Source: an uncultured Granulosicoccaceae bacterium (GTDB lineage Bacteria > Pseudomonadota > Gammaproteobacteria > Granulosicoccales > Granulosicoccaceae). Taken from it: a stretch of 36,548 nt of DNA. Position 1 is the first letter of the stretch. Each line of letters opens with the position of its first letter. The stretch spans positions 1 to 36,548 of the forward strand of contig CALKXD010000112.1 of assembly GCA_938003855.1 (NCBI GenBank), given 5' to 3'. The notes beneath the pieces are model-generated. The model saw nothing but the letters and a program-made list of their open reading frames with translations, ran no database searches and was not told the DNA's origin. Shown one piece after another: positions 1-7,685 of the stretch. Made by a program: the position numbers and the translations under genes.

Positions 1-2
1 GT

Positions 3-1295
3 AATTTTCTAGTGAAGGTTGAGTACTTCAATCCGGGTAACTCGATGAAAGATCGCATGGCTCTGAAAATGATTGAAGATGCCGAGCGTGCCGGAACATT
101 GAAACCCGGTGGAACTATTATTGAGGGCACTTCCGGAAACACCGGAATGGGTTTGGCGCTCGGTGCTATTGCCAAGGGGTATAAGTGTATTTTTACTCTG
201 GCTGACAAGCAGTCGCAGGAAAAAATTGATATTCTGCGAGCCGTAGGTGCTGAAGTTTTTGTCTGCCCGACCAGCGTCGATGCCGACGATCCCCGGTCGT
301 ATTACTCAGTTGCACAACGTCTGCATCAGGAGACGCCGAATTCAATCTACCCGAATCAGTACGATAATCTGTCAAATGCGCTGGCGCACTATGAAACGAC
401 AGGCCCTGAAATCTGGCAGGACACCGGCGGCACCATAACGCACTACGCAGCCGGGGTCGGCACTGGCGGTAGCATGTGCGGTGTATCGAAGTATCTTAAA
501 GAGCAAAACAGCGATATCGTCACAGTGGGCATTGATACTTACGGTTCGGTCTTTAAGAAATACAAAGAGACCGGTGTATTTGATGAGAAAGAAATCTACC
601 CCTACATGACGGAGGGGATCGGTGAGGATATCCTGCCAAAGAATGTCGACTTCGACCTGATTGATCATTTTGTCAAAGTGACCGATAAGGACGCCGCCAT
701 CATGACGCGCAAGCTGGCGCGCGAAGAAGGTTTGTTTTGTGGTTGGTCATGCGGATCGGCCGTCGCTGGTGCGTTGGAGTGGGCGGCCGCCAACATGACT
801 GACGATGACACCATGGTGATCATCCTGCCGGATCACGGTACGCGGTATCTGGGTAAAGTCTATAGCGATAGCTGGATGAAGGATCACGGGTTCCTGGAAG
901 AGCGTGAATACTCAACCGCCGGCGACATCATTGGGAGTTATGACGGTGAGCGGGCGATGCTCAGCGTCGACGTTAAAACCTCGGTCAGTGAGGCCGTGCG
1001 TTTGCTTACTGAAGCCAACCTGTCGCAGGCGCCGGTCACTGAAAGCGGTAATTTCGTCGGTAGTTTAATCGACTCAAAGCTACTGTCGATGATGATCGAC
1101 AACCCCGGTATCAAAGAGCATCCAGTGGCTGATGTCATGGGAAAAGCTTTTCAGATAGTCCCGAAAGACACTACGCTGGACGTGCTGGCATCGATCATCA
1201 ATCGAGATAATCCGGCTGTGCTGGTTCCTGACGGCGGGGACTCGATGCGAATTATTACCCAACACGATGTCCTCAAGGCAGTTACCGAAGCCTAA
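3..1295 (+). CDS. cbs: Cystathionine beta-synthase, 5'-truncated by window edge
   Basis: PLP-dependent enzyme of the cystathionine/cysteine synthase fold II family. It condenses serine (or O-acetylserine) with homocysteine in the cytoplasm. The frame is open to the left edge (codons for N-F-L-V-K-V-E from base 3), so the GTG at 12 is internal and the N-terminus is missing. Visible motifs are FNPGNSMKDR with the PLP-binding Lys, SGNTG for the cofactor phosphate, GTGGS, and EGIGEDILP, which resembles the EGIGYDFIP of eukaryotic and bacterial CBS and separates it from plain CysK. The late phosphate/Ser loop reads GWSCGS where GGSAGS is usual. The last 120 or so residues (from about base 910) form two CBS motifs of a Bateman module, as in full-length CBS. 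A lipoprotein gene follows 37 bases later. Family assignment is secure. Cystathionine beta-synthase is preferred over cysteine synthase because of the Bateman module and the EGIG motif. Confidence 0.88.
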   Translation, partial: NFLVKVEYFNPGNSMKDRMALKMIEDAERAGTLKPGGTIIEGTSGNTGMGLALGAIAKGYKCIFTLADKQSQEKIDILRAVGAEVFVCPTSVDADDPRSYYSVAQRLHQETPNSIYPNQYDNLSNALAHYETTGPEIWQDTGGTITHYAAGVGTGGSMCGVSKYLKEQNSDIVTVGIDTYGSVFKKYKETGVFDEKEIYPYMTEGIGEDILPKNVDFDLIDHFVKVTDKDAAIMTRKLAREEGLFCGWSCGSAVAGALEWAAANMTDDDTMVIILPDHGTRYLGKVYSDSWMKDHGFLEEREYSTAGDIIGSYDGERAMLSVDVKTSVSEAVRLLTEANLSQAPVTESGNFVGSLIDSKLLSMMIDNPGIKEHPVADVMGKAFQIVPKDTTLDVLASIINRDNPAVLVPDGGDSMRIITQHDVLKAVTEA

Positions 1296-1332
1296 TCGAA
1301 TACAAAATCAGTCTAGGGTCAAATATCACGCA

Positions 1333-1935
1333 ATGATCAAGCAATTGGATAACTCAGTGATTCGATATAACCGTGTTGGTGTGATCGCTATGGCTCTGCT
1401 GCTGGGCGTTGCAGCAAGTGGCTGTGCACAGACGCAGTCCATTCTGTTCGGCTCTGACGCATCAGGTGCAAGCGGCAACAAACGCACCGTGCGAGCAACT
1501 CTTGATTCGGCACTGATCACCGAGGCCTACTCGACGGACCGTTGTGATGCGCTGTCGCGGGGTGGATTTATCTGGTTCACCGATGCGGTCGGACTCGGGG
1601 ACTGGCTGCGCCCATTGGGTGAAAAGCAAAGTAACGAGGTGATGGATCGAGTGCCGCTTGCCTCGCAAGGGGCCCTGCTGGTCGATTTTGGCACTGTGCC
1701 GACACCTGGACACCGTATCAGTCTGGTGAATAATCGCTTATTAGTGAGTGGAGAAAAAGCAGTGCTGCAGGTCGATTTAGTGAAGTCAGCTGATACAGCA
1801 GGTGCGATGTCGACAAAAAAAATGCCGCAGGTGCTGACTCACCCCTGCGCCCTGTATGTCCTGCCGCGGCTTGGGTTTAAGGTGCTGGAAATACAGACCG
1901 GACTCGGCGATGTGCTCACCTCATTCGAAAACTGA
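1333..1935 (+). CDS. Small putative lipoprotein, unknown function
   Basis: A 200-residue protein I do not recognise. From the ATG at 1333 it has a basic N-terminus, then a hydrophobic stretch (GVIAMALLLGVAASGCAQ) ending in a lipobox-like A-S-G-C. It should therefore be lipidated at that Cys and anchored in the inner or outer membrane. The frame opens earlier, at 1267, but that would overlap the end of the upstream gene and bury the signal peptide. The ATG at 1390 is another possible start that keeps the lipobox. The mature part contains a WFTDAVGLGDWL segment and is probably a compact periplasmic domain. It lies 37 bases after the CBS gene and 20 bases before the dioxygenase gene on the same strand, so co-transcription is possible. 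No function is proposed. Confidence 0.7.
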   Translation: MIKQLDNSVIRYNRVGVIAMALLLGVAASGCAQTQSILFGSDASGASGNKRTVRATLDSALITEAYSTDRCDALSRGGFIWFTDAVGLGDWLRPLGEKQSNEVMDRVPLASQGALLVDFGTVPTPGHRISLVNNRLLVSGEKAVLQVDLVKSADTAGAMSTKKMPQVLTHPCALYVLPRLGFKVLEIQTGLGDVLTSFEN

Positions 1936-1955
1936 TGGCGTGAACGGCGGTTAAC

Positions 1956-2786
1956 ATGCTTCAAATCACCGATTCACAGCGCCAGCAATTTAATGATGAT
2001 GGTTTTGTTATTGTTGAAAATGTTCTCAATGGCTCCGTAATCAATAATCTGCGAGAGCGCTTTGTGCAACTGTTTCGCGGCGAATTTGAAACCGGACTGC
2101 AGCCCGATGAATGGAACTGGCGGGAAGGCAGAGATTCTGACGACCTGACCCGGCAAATCTGCAACGGCTGGAAAGCCGACACGCTGGTGGCGTCAGTCGT
2201 GCTGCGTGAAGACATTGGCCGTGGCTGTGCGCAGTTGCGTGGCTGGTCTGGGGCGCGACTCAACCAGGACAACGTGCTGTGGAAGCCACCCATGGCCAAG
2301 GCACTGGGGTTTCATCAGGACGAGAGCTATCAATCCTGGATCAACCCGTCCGAAATGATGACCTGCTGGATCACGCTTGATGACACCGCCGTCGAGCAGG
2401 GCACCATTGAGTACGTGCGTGGCTCACATCGTTGGCCACTGGCACCGCCAATCGGTCAGTTTCATGCCCCCGATGATCCTCTCGCTGATGTCGCAGTAGC
2501 TGCGGCCCACGCCGGACAGCCGCTTGACGTTGTACCGATTGTCGTTAAGGCGGGCAGCGCTGTGTTTCACCATGGCCGCACCTGGCACGGCTCAAGAGTG
2601 AATCGCGGTGAGCACCCGCGTCGGTCGGTTGTTGCGCATTGTATGTCGGCTGATTCGATGTTCGACGAGCACAATAAAAGCCCGGTGTACAGTCGTTATC
2701 AGCGTGTCAATGACAGAACGCTGGATGAGAGCTTTTTCCCGGTGCTGTGGCGCGAAGACGGTTATCGAAGCGGATGGCTGTCCTAG
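1956..2786 (+). CDS. Phytanoyl-CoA dioxygenase (PhyH) family oxygenase
   Basis: A 276-residue Fe(II)/2-oxoglutarate-dependent oxygenase of the PhyH family. These enzymes hydroxylate unactivated C-H bonds in acyl-CoAs, ectoine, alkaloids or phosphonates using O2 and 2-oxoglutarate. The facial triad is visible: His120-x-Asp122 in GFHQDESY and the distal His211 in TWHGSRVN. Arg222/223 follow and should bind the 2-oxoglutarate C5 carboxylate, as in the usual H-x-S-x2-N-x(n)-R arrangement. The N-terminus (FNDDGFVIVENVL) is the typical PhyH opening. Length is normal for the family. The ATG at 1956 lies 20 bases after the lipoprotein stop. Nothing nearby identifies a substrate. EctD is unlikely because no ectoine genes are adjacent. 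Confidence 0.85.
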   Translation: MLQITDSQRQQFNDDGFVIVENVLNGSVINNLRERFVQLFRGEFETGLQPDEWNWREGRDSDDLTRQICNGWKADTLVASVVLREDIGRGCAQLRGWSGARLNQDNVLWKPPMAKALGFHQDESYQSWINPSEMMTCWITLDDTAVEQGTIEYVRGSHRWPLAPPIGQFHAPDDPLADVAVAAAHAGQPLDVVPIVVKAGSAVFHHGRTWHGSRVNRGEHPRRSVVAHCMSADSMFDEHNKSPVYSRYQRVNDRTLDESFFPVLWREDGYRSGWLS

Positions 2787-2995
2787 AACCGGCGAGCGCT
2801 GCGCAGTTGCCAGGCGGGTACTTGTTGAATCTCGACACCCGACCGAACCGCCGTCGCTGGTGACTGTGTAGTTTTTAGTCCCGGCGGAGTCCGGGCTTCT
2901 GCTTAAACTATGGCGCAAGCCCGCCGATACACCCGGCGGGAGCGAGCAGTTTCGGCCCTAGAAAAAAACAAAAAATCAGGCAAGGTGGGCTACTA

Positions 2996-3226
2996 GTGAG
3001 CAGGTATCGTGATTCTGAAGTATCCCCGGAAGTAGAGCCGGATATAGAGTTAAACGCGCTGCAAGCGTGGTTCAACGAAGTGCTGCAAAACGACAATCCG
3101 AGAGACCGGATGGCTGTGACCGGCCAACGCCTGACCCGTGGGACTTTCGGACGTATCGCGTTACACGATTGCGCCGGCAGGGCAGAGCTGAAAGCCCCGC
3201 CTGGTAAAGCGTCGAACGACGAGTAA
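2996..3226 (+). CDS. Possible small protein (76 aa), unknown
   Basis: An open frame from GTG 2996 with a purine-rich AGGTGGG about 7 bases upstream as a possible ribosome site. The product is charged and soluble, with an amphipathic segment (LNALQAWFNEVLQ) and a Pro/Lys-rich tail. I recognise no family. It occupies most of the gap between the PhyH gene and the convergent universal stress gene, which gives it some plausibility. The GTG start and short length keep confidence low. It could be a chance ORF. Confidence 0.3.
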   Translation: MSRYRDSEVSPEVEPDIELNALQAWFNEVLQNDNPRDRMAVTGQRLTRGTFGRIALHDCAGRAELKAPPGKASNDE

Positions 3227-3255
3227 GCCGGGCGCCGCTGGCTGAAAAACCAGTG

Positions 3256-4110
3256 CTAGCGGTACAGAATGATTGGGATTTTGCAGGATCGAACCATCTG
3301 TGTGGTGGTCGAACCAATAATTAAATTGCGAATTCTAGAGTGACCGTAAGCGCCCATAACCAGCAAATCGAAGTGCTCTTGCTCAACGGTTTCAGCTATC
3401 ACCGCGTCCGGCTGACCTGCTCTGACATCGGACTCCACGTTAAAGCCGTTGTCACGCAATAGTGCCACAGCACCTTCCATGCGCTTGGAGGCAGCCCCGC
3501 TGTCGCTCGCTACATTCAGAACCAGGCAGTCCAGGCCTTTGAAAATACCGCTGGCGGCGACTTGCTCGACGGCTTTGATCGAACTGGTGCCGCCATCAAA
3601 CGCAACCAGCAGGCGCTTAATCGGCTGGAAAGCACGTGAGGCAACCAGAACCGGTTTGCGACTTGCGCGTACCACGCGCTCGAGATTTGAGCCCAGGTGT
3701 TCCATATCAAAGTTTGATGCCTCACCACGCTTACCGATGACGATGAGATCGGCGTCTGTTTCAAACTCCTGCATGGTGCGGATAAACTGCCCATGACGCA
3801 GCGTGGTGGTAACCGATTCGACACCGTGTTCGGTGACGCGCTGCGCTGCATCCTCGAGAATTGCCCGGCCGCGCTTGTTAACCAGACGTGCCTTCTGGCC
3901 GTCCAGTTCGGCGAGTTCTTCCAGCAGTGCGGTGCGTGCGCCCAGGCCGATACTGCCGCTGAGGTCGGCGGTGTCAGCAGCGCCCTCACGTCTGCCAAGC
4001 ACGTGCAGTAACTCCACCGAGGCGTTACTGCGTGTGGCGATCCAGGCGGCATGATCACAAACGCTTTGGGAGTACTTTGAACCGTCGATAAGAGCCAGTA
4101 ATTTATTCAT
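3256..4110 (-). CDS. Universal stress protein, tandem UspA domains
   Basis: A 284-residue cytoplasmic protein built from two UspA domains in tandem, as in UspE-type proteins. The first runs from about residue 1 to 145 and the second from about 155 to 284. The second domain keeps the ATP-binding pattern G-x2-G-x9-G-S/T (GAYGHSRIRNLIIGSTT). The first has a looser copy (GKRGEASNFDMEHLGSN), so ATP binding may be asymmetric. The start ATG lies 2 bases beyond the stop of the upstream SulP gene, so translation is probably coupled. Pairing with a SulP transporter suggests a stress- or nucleotide-sensing partner for anion transport, but that role is inferred from context only. Confidence 0.88.
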   Translation of the reverse strand: MNKLLALIDGSKYSQSVCDHAAWIATRSNASVELLHVLGRREGAADTADLSGSIGLGARTALLEELAELDGQKARLVNKRGRAILEDAAQRVTEHGVESVTTTLRHGQFIRTMQEFETDADLIVIGKRGEASNFDMEHLGSNLERVVRASRKPVLVASRAFQPIKRLLVAFDGGTSSIKAVEQVAASGIFKGLDCLVLNVASDSGAASKRMEGAVALLRDNGFNVESDVRAGQPDAVIAETVEQEHFDLLVMGAYGHSRIRNLIIGSTTTQMVRSCKIPIILYR

Positions 4111-4112
4111 GC

Positions 4113-5603
4113 CTAGTGCTCCATCATTTGTTCGAGCGCACCGGGTTTATCGTGAATGCCAAGCTCGTCGACTATCGTTTCACTGGCCTTATTAAGCCCT
4201 ATTATTTCCACTTCTGCCCCCTCACGACGAAACTTCAACACAACCATATCCAGCGCTGCAACACTGGATATATCCCAGATGTGAGCCTGGCTGACGTCGA
4301 TGATGACCTTTTCCAACGCCTCTTTGAAGTCAAAGGATGCATTAAAATCATCCACTGAGGCAAAAAATAATTGCCCTTCCACCAGATAGGTGCGTTCGGT
4401 GCCGCCTTCTGACAACTCAGAGGTGACCCGAAACAGCTGGGAGATCTTCCAGGCGAAGAAAATACCCGAGAACAATACTCCGACAAGCACCCCGATTGCC
4501 AGATTGTGGGTGGCGACCACAACAATGACCGTCGCCAGCATCACGGTGGAGGAACTGCGCGGGTGCTCTTTGAGGTGCTTGATCGAAGACCAGCTGAATG
4601 TACCGATGGATACCATGATCATAATCGCTACCAGCGCTGCCATCGGTATCTGCTTCACCCAGTCGCCCAGGAAGACGATCATAATCAATAGAAACACACC
4701 GGCACACATGGTCGACAAGCGCCCGCGGCCGCCGGACTTGACGTTGATAATCGATTGGCCAATCATCGCGCAACCGGCCATGCCGCCAATGAAACCGGTG
4801 GCTGTGTTGGCGATACCCTGGCCGATGCACTCGCGATTTTTATCACTGGTGGTGTCGGTGAGTTCGTCGATGATTGAGGCGGTCATCAATGATTCCAGCA
4901 GGCCCACGGCAGCTACCGCGATGGAGTAGGGCAGGATGATCATCAGTGTTTCGAGTGTCAGCGGTATTTGCGGTAGCAGGAAAATTGGCAGGGTGGACGG
5001 AAGTTCTCCCATGTCGCCGACAGTGCGCAGATCCAGCTGCAGGCCGATTGATACGATGGTAAGAATGATAATGCACACCAGTGGCGACGGTATCGCGTTA
5101 GTGACGCGGGGCAACAGATAAATGATGGCCAGACCAGCCGCCACCATTACGTAGGTTAAATAAGGGACATTGGTCAGTTCGGGCAACTGGGCCATGAATA
5201 TCAATATTGCCAGTGCATTCACAAAGCCTGTCATCACCGACCGTGAGATAAAGCGCATGAAGTAGCCAAGCCGGAAAATGCCGGCCACCACCTGTATCAG
5301 GCCGGCCAGCACGGTGGCGGCCAATAGATATTGCAAGCCGTAGTCTTTGACAAGGCTGCCCATCAGCACTGCGGTGGCGGCAGTTGCGGCGGAAATCATT
5401 CCCGGGCGTCCGCCTGTGATGGAGACGATGACAGCAATCGAAAATGACGCGTACAGGCCGACCTTGGGATCGACACCGGCGATGATGGAAAAGGCAATCG
5501 CTTCGGGAATTAGTGCCAGCGCGACGACGAGACCCGCAAGTACGTCAGCCCGGATGTTCCCCAGCCACTCAATACGTAGTTGGGATAACTGGTCAGTTCT
5601 CAA
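4113..5603 (-). CDS. SulP family anion transporter with C-terminal STAS domain
   Basis: Inner-membrane SulP/SLC26-type transporter for sulfate, bicarbonate or another small anion. From the TTG at 5603 it is 496 residues, the usual family length, with about 10-12 hydrophobic segments. The N-terminal region has the SulP signature ([36 protein letters not shown]), and a STAS domain occupies the last 110 or so residues ([17 protein letters not shown]). The frame is open to an ATG at 5768, but the extra 55 residues look non-coding. The TTG has a GGAG element 6 bases upstream (C-GGAG-CATCCA-TTG), so I prefer it. The universal stress gene follows after 2 bases. Substrate cannot be told from sequence. 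BicA-like bicarbonate or sulfate uptake are both possible. Confidence 0.88.
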   Translation of the reverse strand: MRTDQLSQLRIEWLGNIRADVLAGLVVALALIPEAIAFSIIAGVDPKVGLYASFSIAVIVSITGGRPGMISAATAATAVLMGSLVKDYGLQYLLAATVLAGLIQVVAGIFRLGYFMRFISRSVMTGFVNALAILIFMAQLPELTNVPYLTYVMVAAGLAIIYLLPRVTNAIPSPLVCIIILTIVSIGLQLDLRTVGDMGELPSTLPIFLLPQIPLTLETLMIILPYSIAVAAVGLLESLMTASIIDELTDTTSDKNRECIGQGIANTATGFIGGMAGCAMIGQSIINVKSGGRGRLSTMCAGVFLLIMIVFLGDWVKQIPMAALVAIMIMVSIGTFSWSSIKHLKEHPRSSSTVMLATVIVVVATHNLAIGVLVGVLFSGIFFAWKISQLFRVTSELSEGGTERTYLVEGQLFFASVDDFNASFDFKEALEKVIIDVSQAHIWDISSVAALDMVVLKFRREGAEVEIIGLNKASETIVDELGIHDKPGALEQMMEH

Positions 5604-6214
5604 TGGATGCTCCGGTACAAGGATAGATAAATTCGGTGTGGCAGATAGGGTGGAAACAGATGCGGCGGGGCTTACGGGACGATGGAACAACGGTATGAGC
5701 GCCGGAATTCCGGCGTGCGCCTGCGTCTGCTGTGTCTGTCTGGCAGCGCGACAGCCGGACAAGTGCACTCAGGCGAATGTTCTCGTACTTCTGCTCAGAC
5801 AAGCGCGCGAGTATAGCAGTCACTGCACAAACTCAGTCGCTTAATCGGGAATAAGACTTATCTTTCTGAACGTCTTGTATTTTTGAGTGACGGGGTTGCA
5901 AAGTGTTTGACCGCGCAGGAATCTGTCAATAAGCGGACAGTTGCCAGAAACGGGCCTGTTTCCGGCTAACAGACGGAAGCGGAAACAGTGCCGTGCTTCT
6001 GTCTGCATTCTGCTGCAGTACCAGCGACCGCTCAGCCACACCGGGAATACAGATGATCGGTCGCTGTGTGACACCACGATGCATTGGAGAAGCCGCCGCC
6101 GCGCTGCGCAGAAAGAAAATAGAGCTAATGCAAAAGCCCACCGCCGGATGTGTTGATATTACGTTGGCGGATGTCGTGGTGTAGTTCAGTGCGGCAAATG
6201 TTTGCACAGGCCGC
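5604..6214 (-). other. Non-coding interval upstream of the SulP gene
   Basis: About 600 bases between two minus-strand genes. Short overlapping open frames on both strands look like chance. The only structure I see is an imperfect inverted repeat, CCAGAAAC at 5944-5951 and GTTTCCGG at 5958-5965, with one mismatch and no following T-run on either strand. The promoter of the SulP/stress-protein pair should lie near 5620-5680, but I cannot place it with confidence. Confidence 0.4.
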
Positions 6215-6598
6215 CTAGTCGGTCGGTAGGCGTGTGGTTTGCCAGGCAACCATTTTCCAGTCACCATCCTGCAGTGCCCAAATCTGCAGAAATCGGCCGG
6301 TGAAGTCGCGTTCCCTGCCATCGACGATCACATGTATACGCAGGTCGCCATTGACGATTACGGTGTCACCGAAGTGTCGATAGTCGCGGCGTGAAGTCTC
6401 GAGATGCTGATATCTGTAGTAGCCGTTGCGCAGCCGTTCCAGATACACCGTCCGATCTTCGTCCGTGCCACTGGCGTGCACATAGCGCAGCGTGGAGCCG
6501 ATGTATTGCTCAACGGTGTCGATATCGCCACTGAGCATTGCCTGCTGGCGCTGATTGTCACGATCTGTGATGGTAGTAAAAATAGCGTCAGCAGTCAT
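6215..6598 (-). CDS. SnoaL/NTF2-like (DUF4440-type) protein
   Basis: A 127-residue protein with the compact cone-shaped fold pattern of the NTF2/SnoaL superfamily. It has an N-terminal helix (TTITDRDNQRQQAMLSGDIDTVEQYI), a STLRYVHASG strand with the usual DUF4440 feel, and paired C-terminal strands ending in GRFLQIWALQDGDWKMVAWQ, which matches the DUF4440 ending. The start at 6598 (MTADAIF) has an AGG about 8 bases upstream. A longer frame to 6664 lacks support. Members are often small ketosteroid-isomerase-like enzymes or binding proteins, and the real role here is unknown. It is divergent from the DUF3429 gene, 85 bases apart. Confidence 0.75.
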   Translation of the reverse strand: MTADAIFTTITDRDNQRQQAMLSGDIDTVEQYIGSTLRYVHASGTDEDRTVYLERLRNGYYRYQHLETSRRDYRHFGDTVIVNGDLRIHVIVDGRERDFTGRFLQIWALQDGDWKMVAWQTTRLPTD

Positions 6599-6683
6599 TG
6601 GCGTTACCTGTAATAGAATTATTTTGTAAACTGTACCGCTGTTGCAGTCAGGCCAGTGCGGCACTGCATCGTCGAGGTAATCA

Positions 6684-7163
6684 ATGAGTCCGATAATGAC
6701 AGATACCAGAGTAAGTCGACACCGTAAACTTCCGCGAATTGCCTGGGGGCTTGGCTATGGCGGAGTCATTCCGTTTGTCGGTCTGGCAGCAGCAATAGTG
6801 TTGAATATTAGCCTGGTGCCGTTGGGCGTTGCAGATCCGGTGCAGGCACTGCTGGGTTATGGCGCGGTCATTATCAGCTTTATTGGAGCGGTGTACTGGG
6901 GTGTCGCTCTGAGCGGGGTCGGTGACGAAGGGCAGACCCGGCGTATGTATATTTATAGCGTTTTACCGGCGCTTGCCGGCTGGGTAATGCTGCTGCTGCC
7001 GCAACGTGTTTCGTTGATCGGGATGGCCTTTATCGTGGGGTGTCTGTACTTGATTGATCGCAGATTTCTATTTCGCGTTATTGATTCGGATTATCAAATT
7101 TTACGTGCACGTTTAAGTTTGACTGTCGGGCTGTCTCTACTGGTGGCCGGTGTGTTTTCCTGA
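6684..7163 (+). CDS. DUF3429 family small membrane protein
   Basis: A 159-residue integral membrane protein with about four hydrophobic segments (near residues 25-46, 55-78, 88-106 and 110-122) and a further one at the C-terminus. The pattern GLGYGGVIPFVGLA, then GYGAVIISFIGAVYWGVAL, then YSVLPALAGWVMLLLP is typical of DUF3429, found widely in proteobacteria with no known function. The ATG at 6684 has a good GAGG ribosome site 6 bases upstream. A second ATG lies four codons in. It stands alone on the plus strand, convergent with the minus-strand Mo-enzyme genes. Confidence 0.8.
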   Translation: MSPIMTDTRVSRHRKLPRIAWGLGYGGVIPFVGLAAAIVLNISLVPLGVADPVQALLGYGAVIISFIGAVYWGVALSGVGDEGQTRRMYIYSVLPALAGWVMLLLPQRVSLIGMAFIVGCLYLIDRRFLFRVIDSDYQILRARLSLTVGLSLLVAGVFS

Positions 7164-7302
7164 CTGGAGTGGCTCTCTTGTCAAGGGGGGAATGCATAGC
7201 CCGATAGCGAGCATTGCCATGTGCCCGCCGGATTTCCTCTTCCAGTGGTGAGTAATAGCTGCCTAAAATTTCCGCGGCAGGGTGGTGGTGTCGATGGTTG
7301 CT

Positions 7303-7548
7303 TCAGCCACCGGCAATACGCGGCAGCAAATATATCTCGCTGCCTTCGGGAAGTGTCTGGCTCCAGTCGTCCTGGTAAATCACCCCGTCGATCGAAACAG
7401 AAATACCTTCGTCGATAAAAGGCTGCATTCGTGGAAACTGCTCTTCAAGCTTCCGGAATAGCTCGCGGATCGATTTGGCCTCGATAGTCACTGAGGCCGC
7501 GCCGCCCGCTGACGGGCGCAGAGCGCCCCATAGAAACACCTCAGCCAT
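7303..7548 (-). CDS. MoaD/ThiS-like sulfur-carrier protein
   Basis: An 81-residue ubiquitin-fold protein ending in Arg-Ile-Ala-Gly-Gly. The C-terminal Gly-Gly is the feature by which MoaD and ThiS are adenylated by an E1-like enzyme and thiocarboxylated. Family features include the early ALRPSAGG segment, the helix SIRELFRKLEEQFP, and GVIYQDDWSQTLPEGSEIYLLPRIAGG, where MoaD has the D-G-DE-V-A-F-x-P-P-V-x-G-G ending. It follows the Mo-hydroxylase large-subunit gene by 137 bases on the same strand. It may supply sulfur for pterin cofactor synthesis dedicated to that enzyme. No MoaE or MoeB gene is in the window, so the true partner is unknown. Confidence 0.75.
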   Translation of the reverse strand: MAEVFLWGALRPSAGGAASVTIEAKSIRELFRKLEEQFPRMQPFIDEGISVSIDGVIYQDDWSQTLPEGSEIYLLPRIAGG

Positions 7549-7685
7549 TTTCGTAGCACCAGCATCGCCCGCAGGCCAGCCGGACAGAGTGTATCGATTT
7601 ATTGAAATTCATGGTCCGACTGCGGTGTTCCGTCGGCACCGACGACGGTGTCGGTGCCGGTGGTTCACGTCAGTGGCCGAATGGC

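Noticed and set aside
2880-2940. Two GC-rich hairpins after the PhyH gene (2880-2895 and 2920-2940) as terminators
   Set aside because: Stems are only 5 and 7 bp and lack a proper T-run; a role is possible but not supported.
4113-5768. SulP start at the ATG 5768
   Set aside because: The extra 55 residues look non-coding and a TTG with a proper ribosome site lies at 5603, giving normal family length.
5944-5965. Inverted repeat as a terminator
   Set aside because: One mismatch in an 8-bp stem and no T-run on either strand; far from any gene end.
5841-6321. Minus-strand frames of 78 and 131 codons between the SulP and SnoaL-like genes
   Set aside because: Composition is Arg/Ser/Cys-rich and unlike a protein; the longer one runs into the 3' end of the SnoaL-like gene in another frame.
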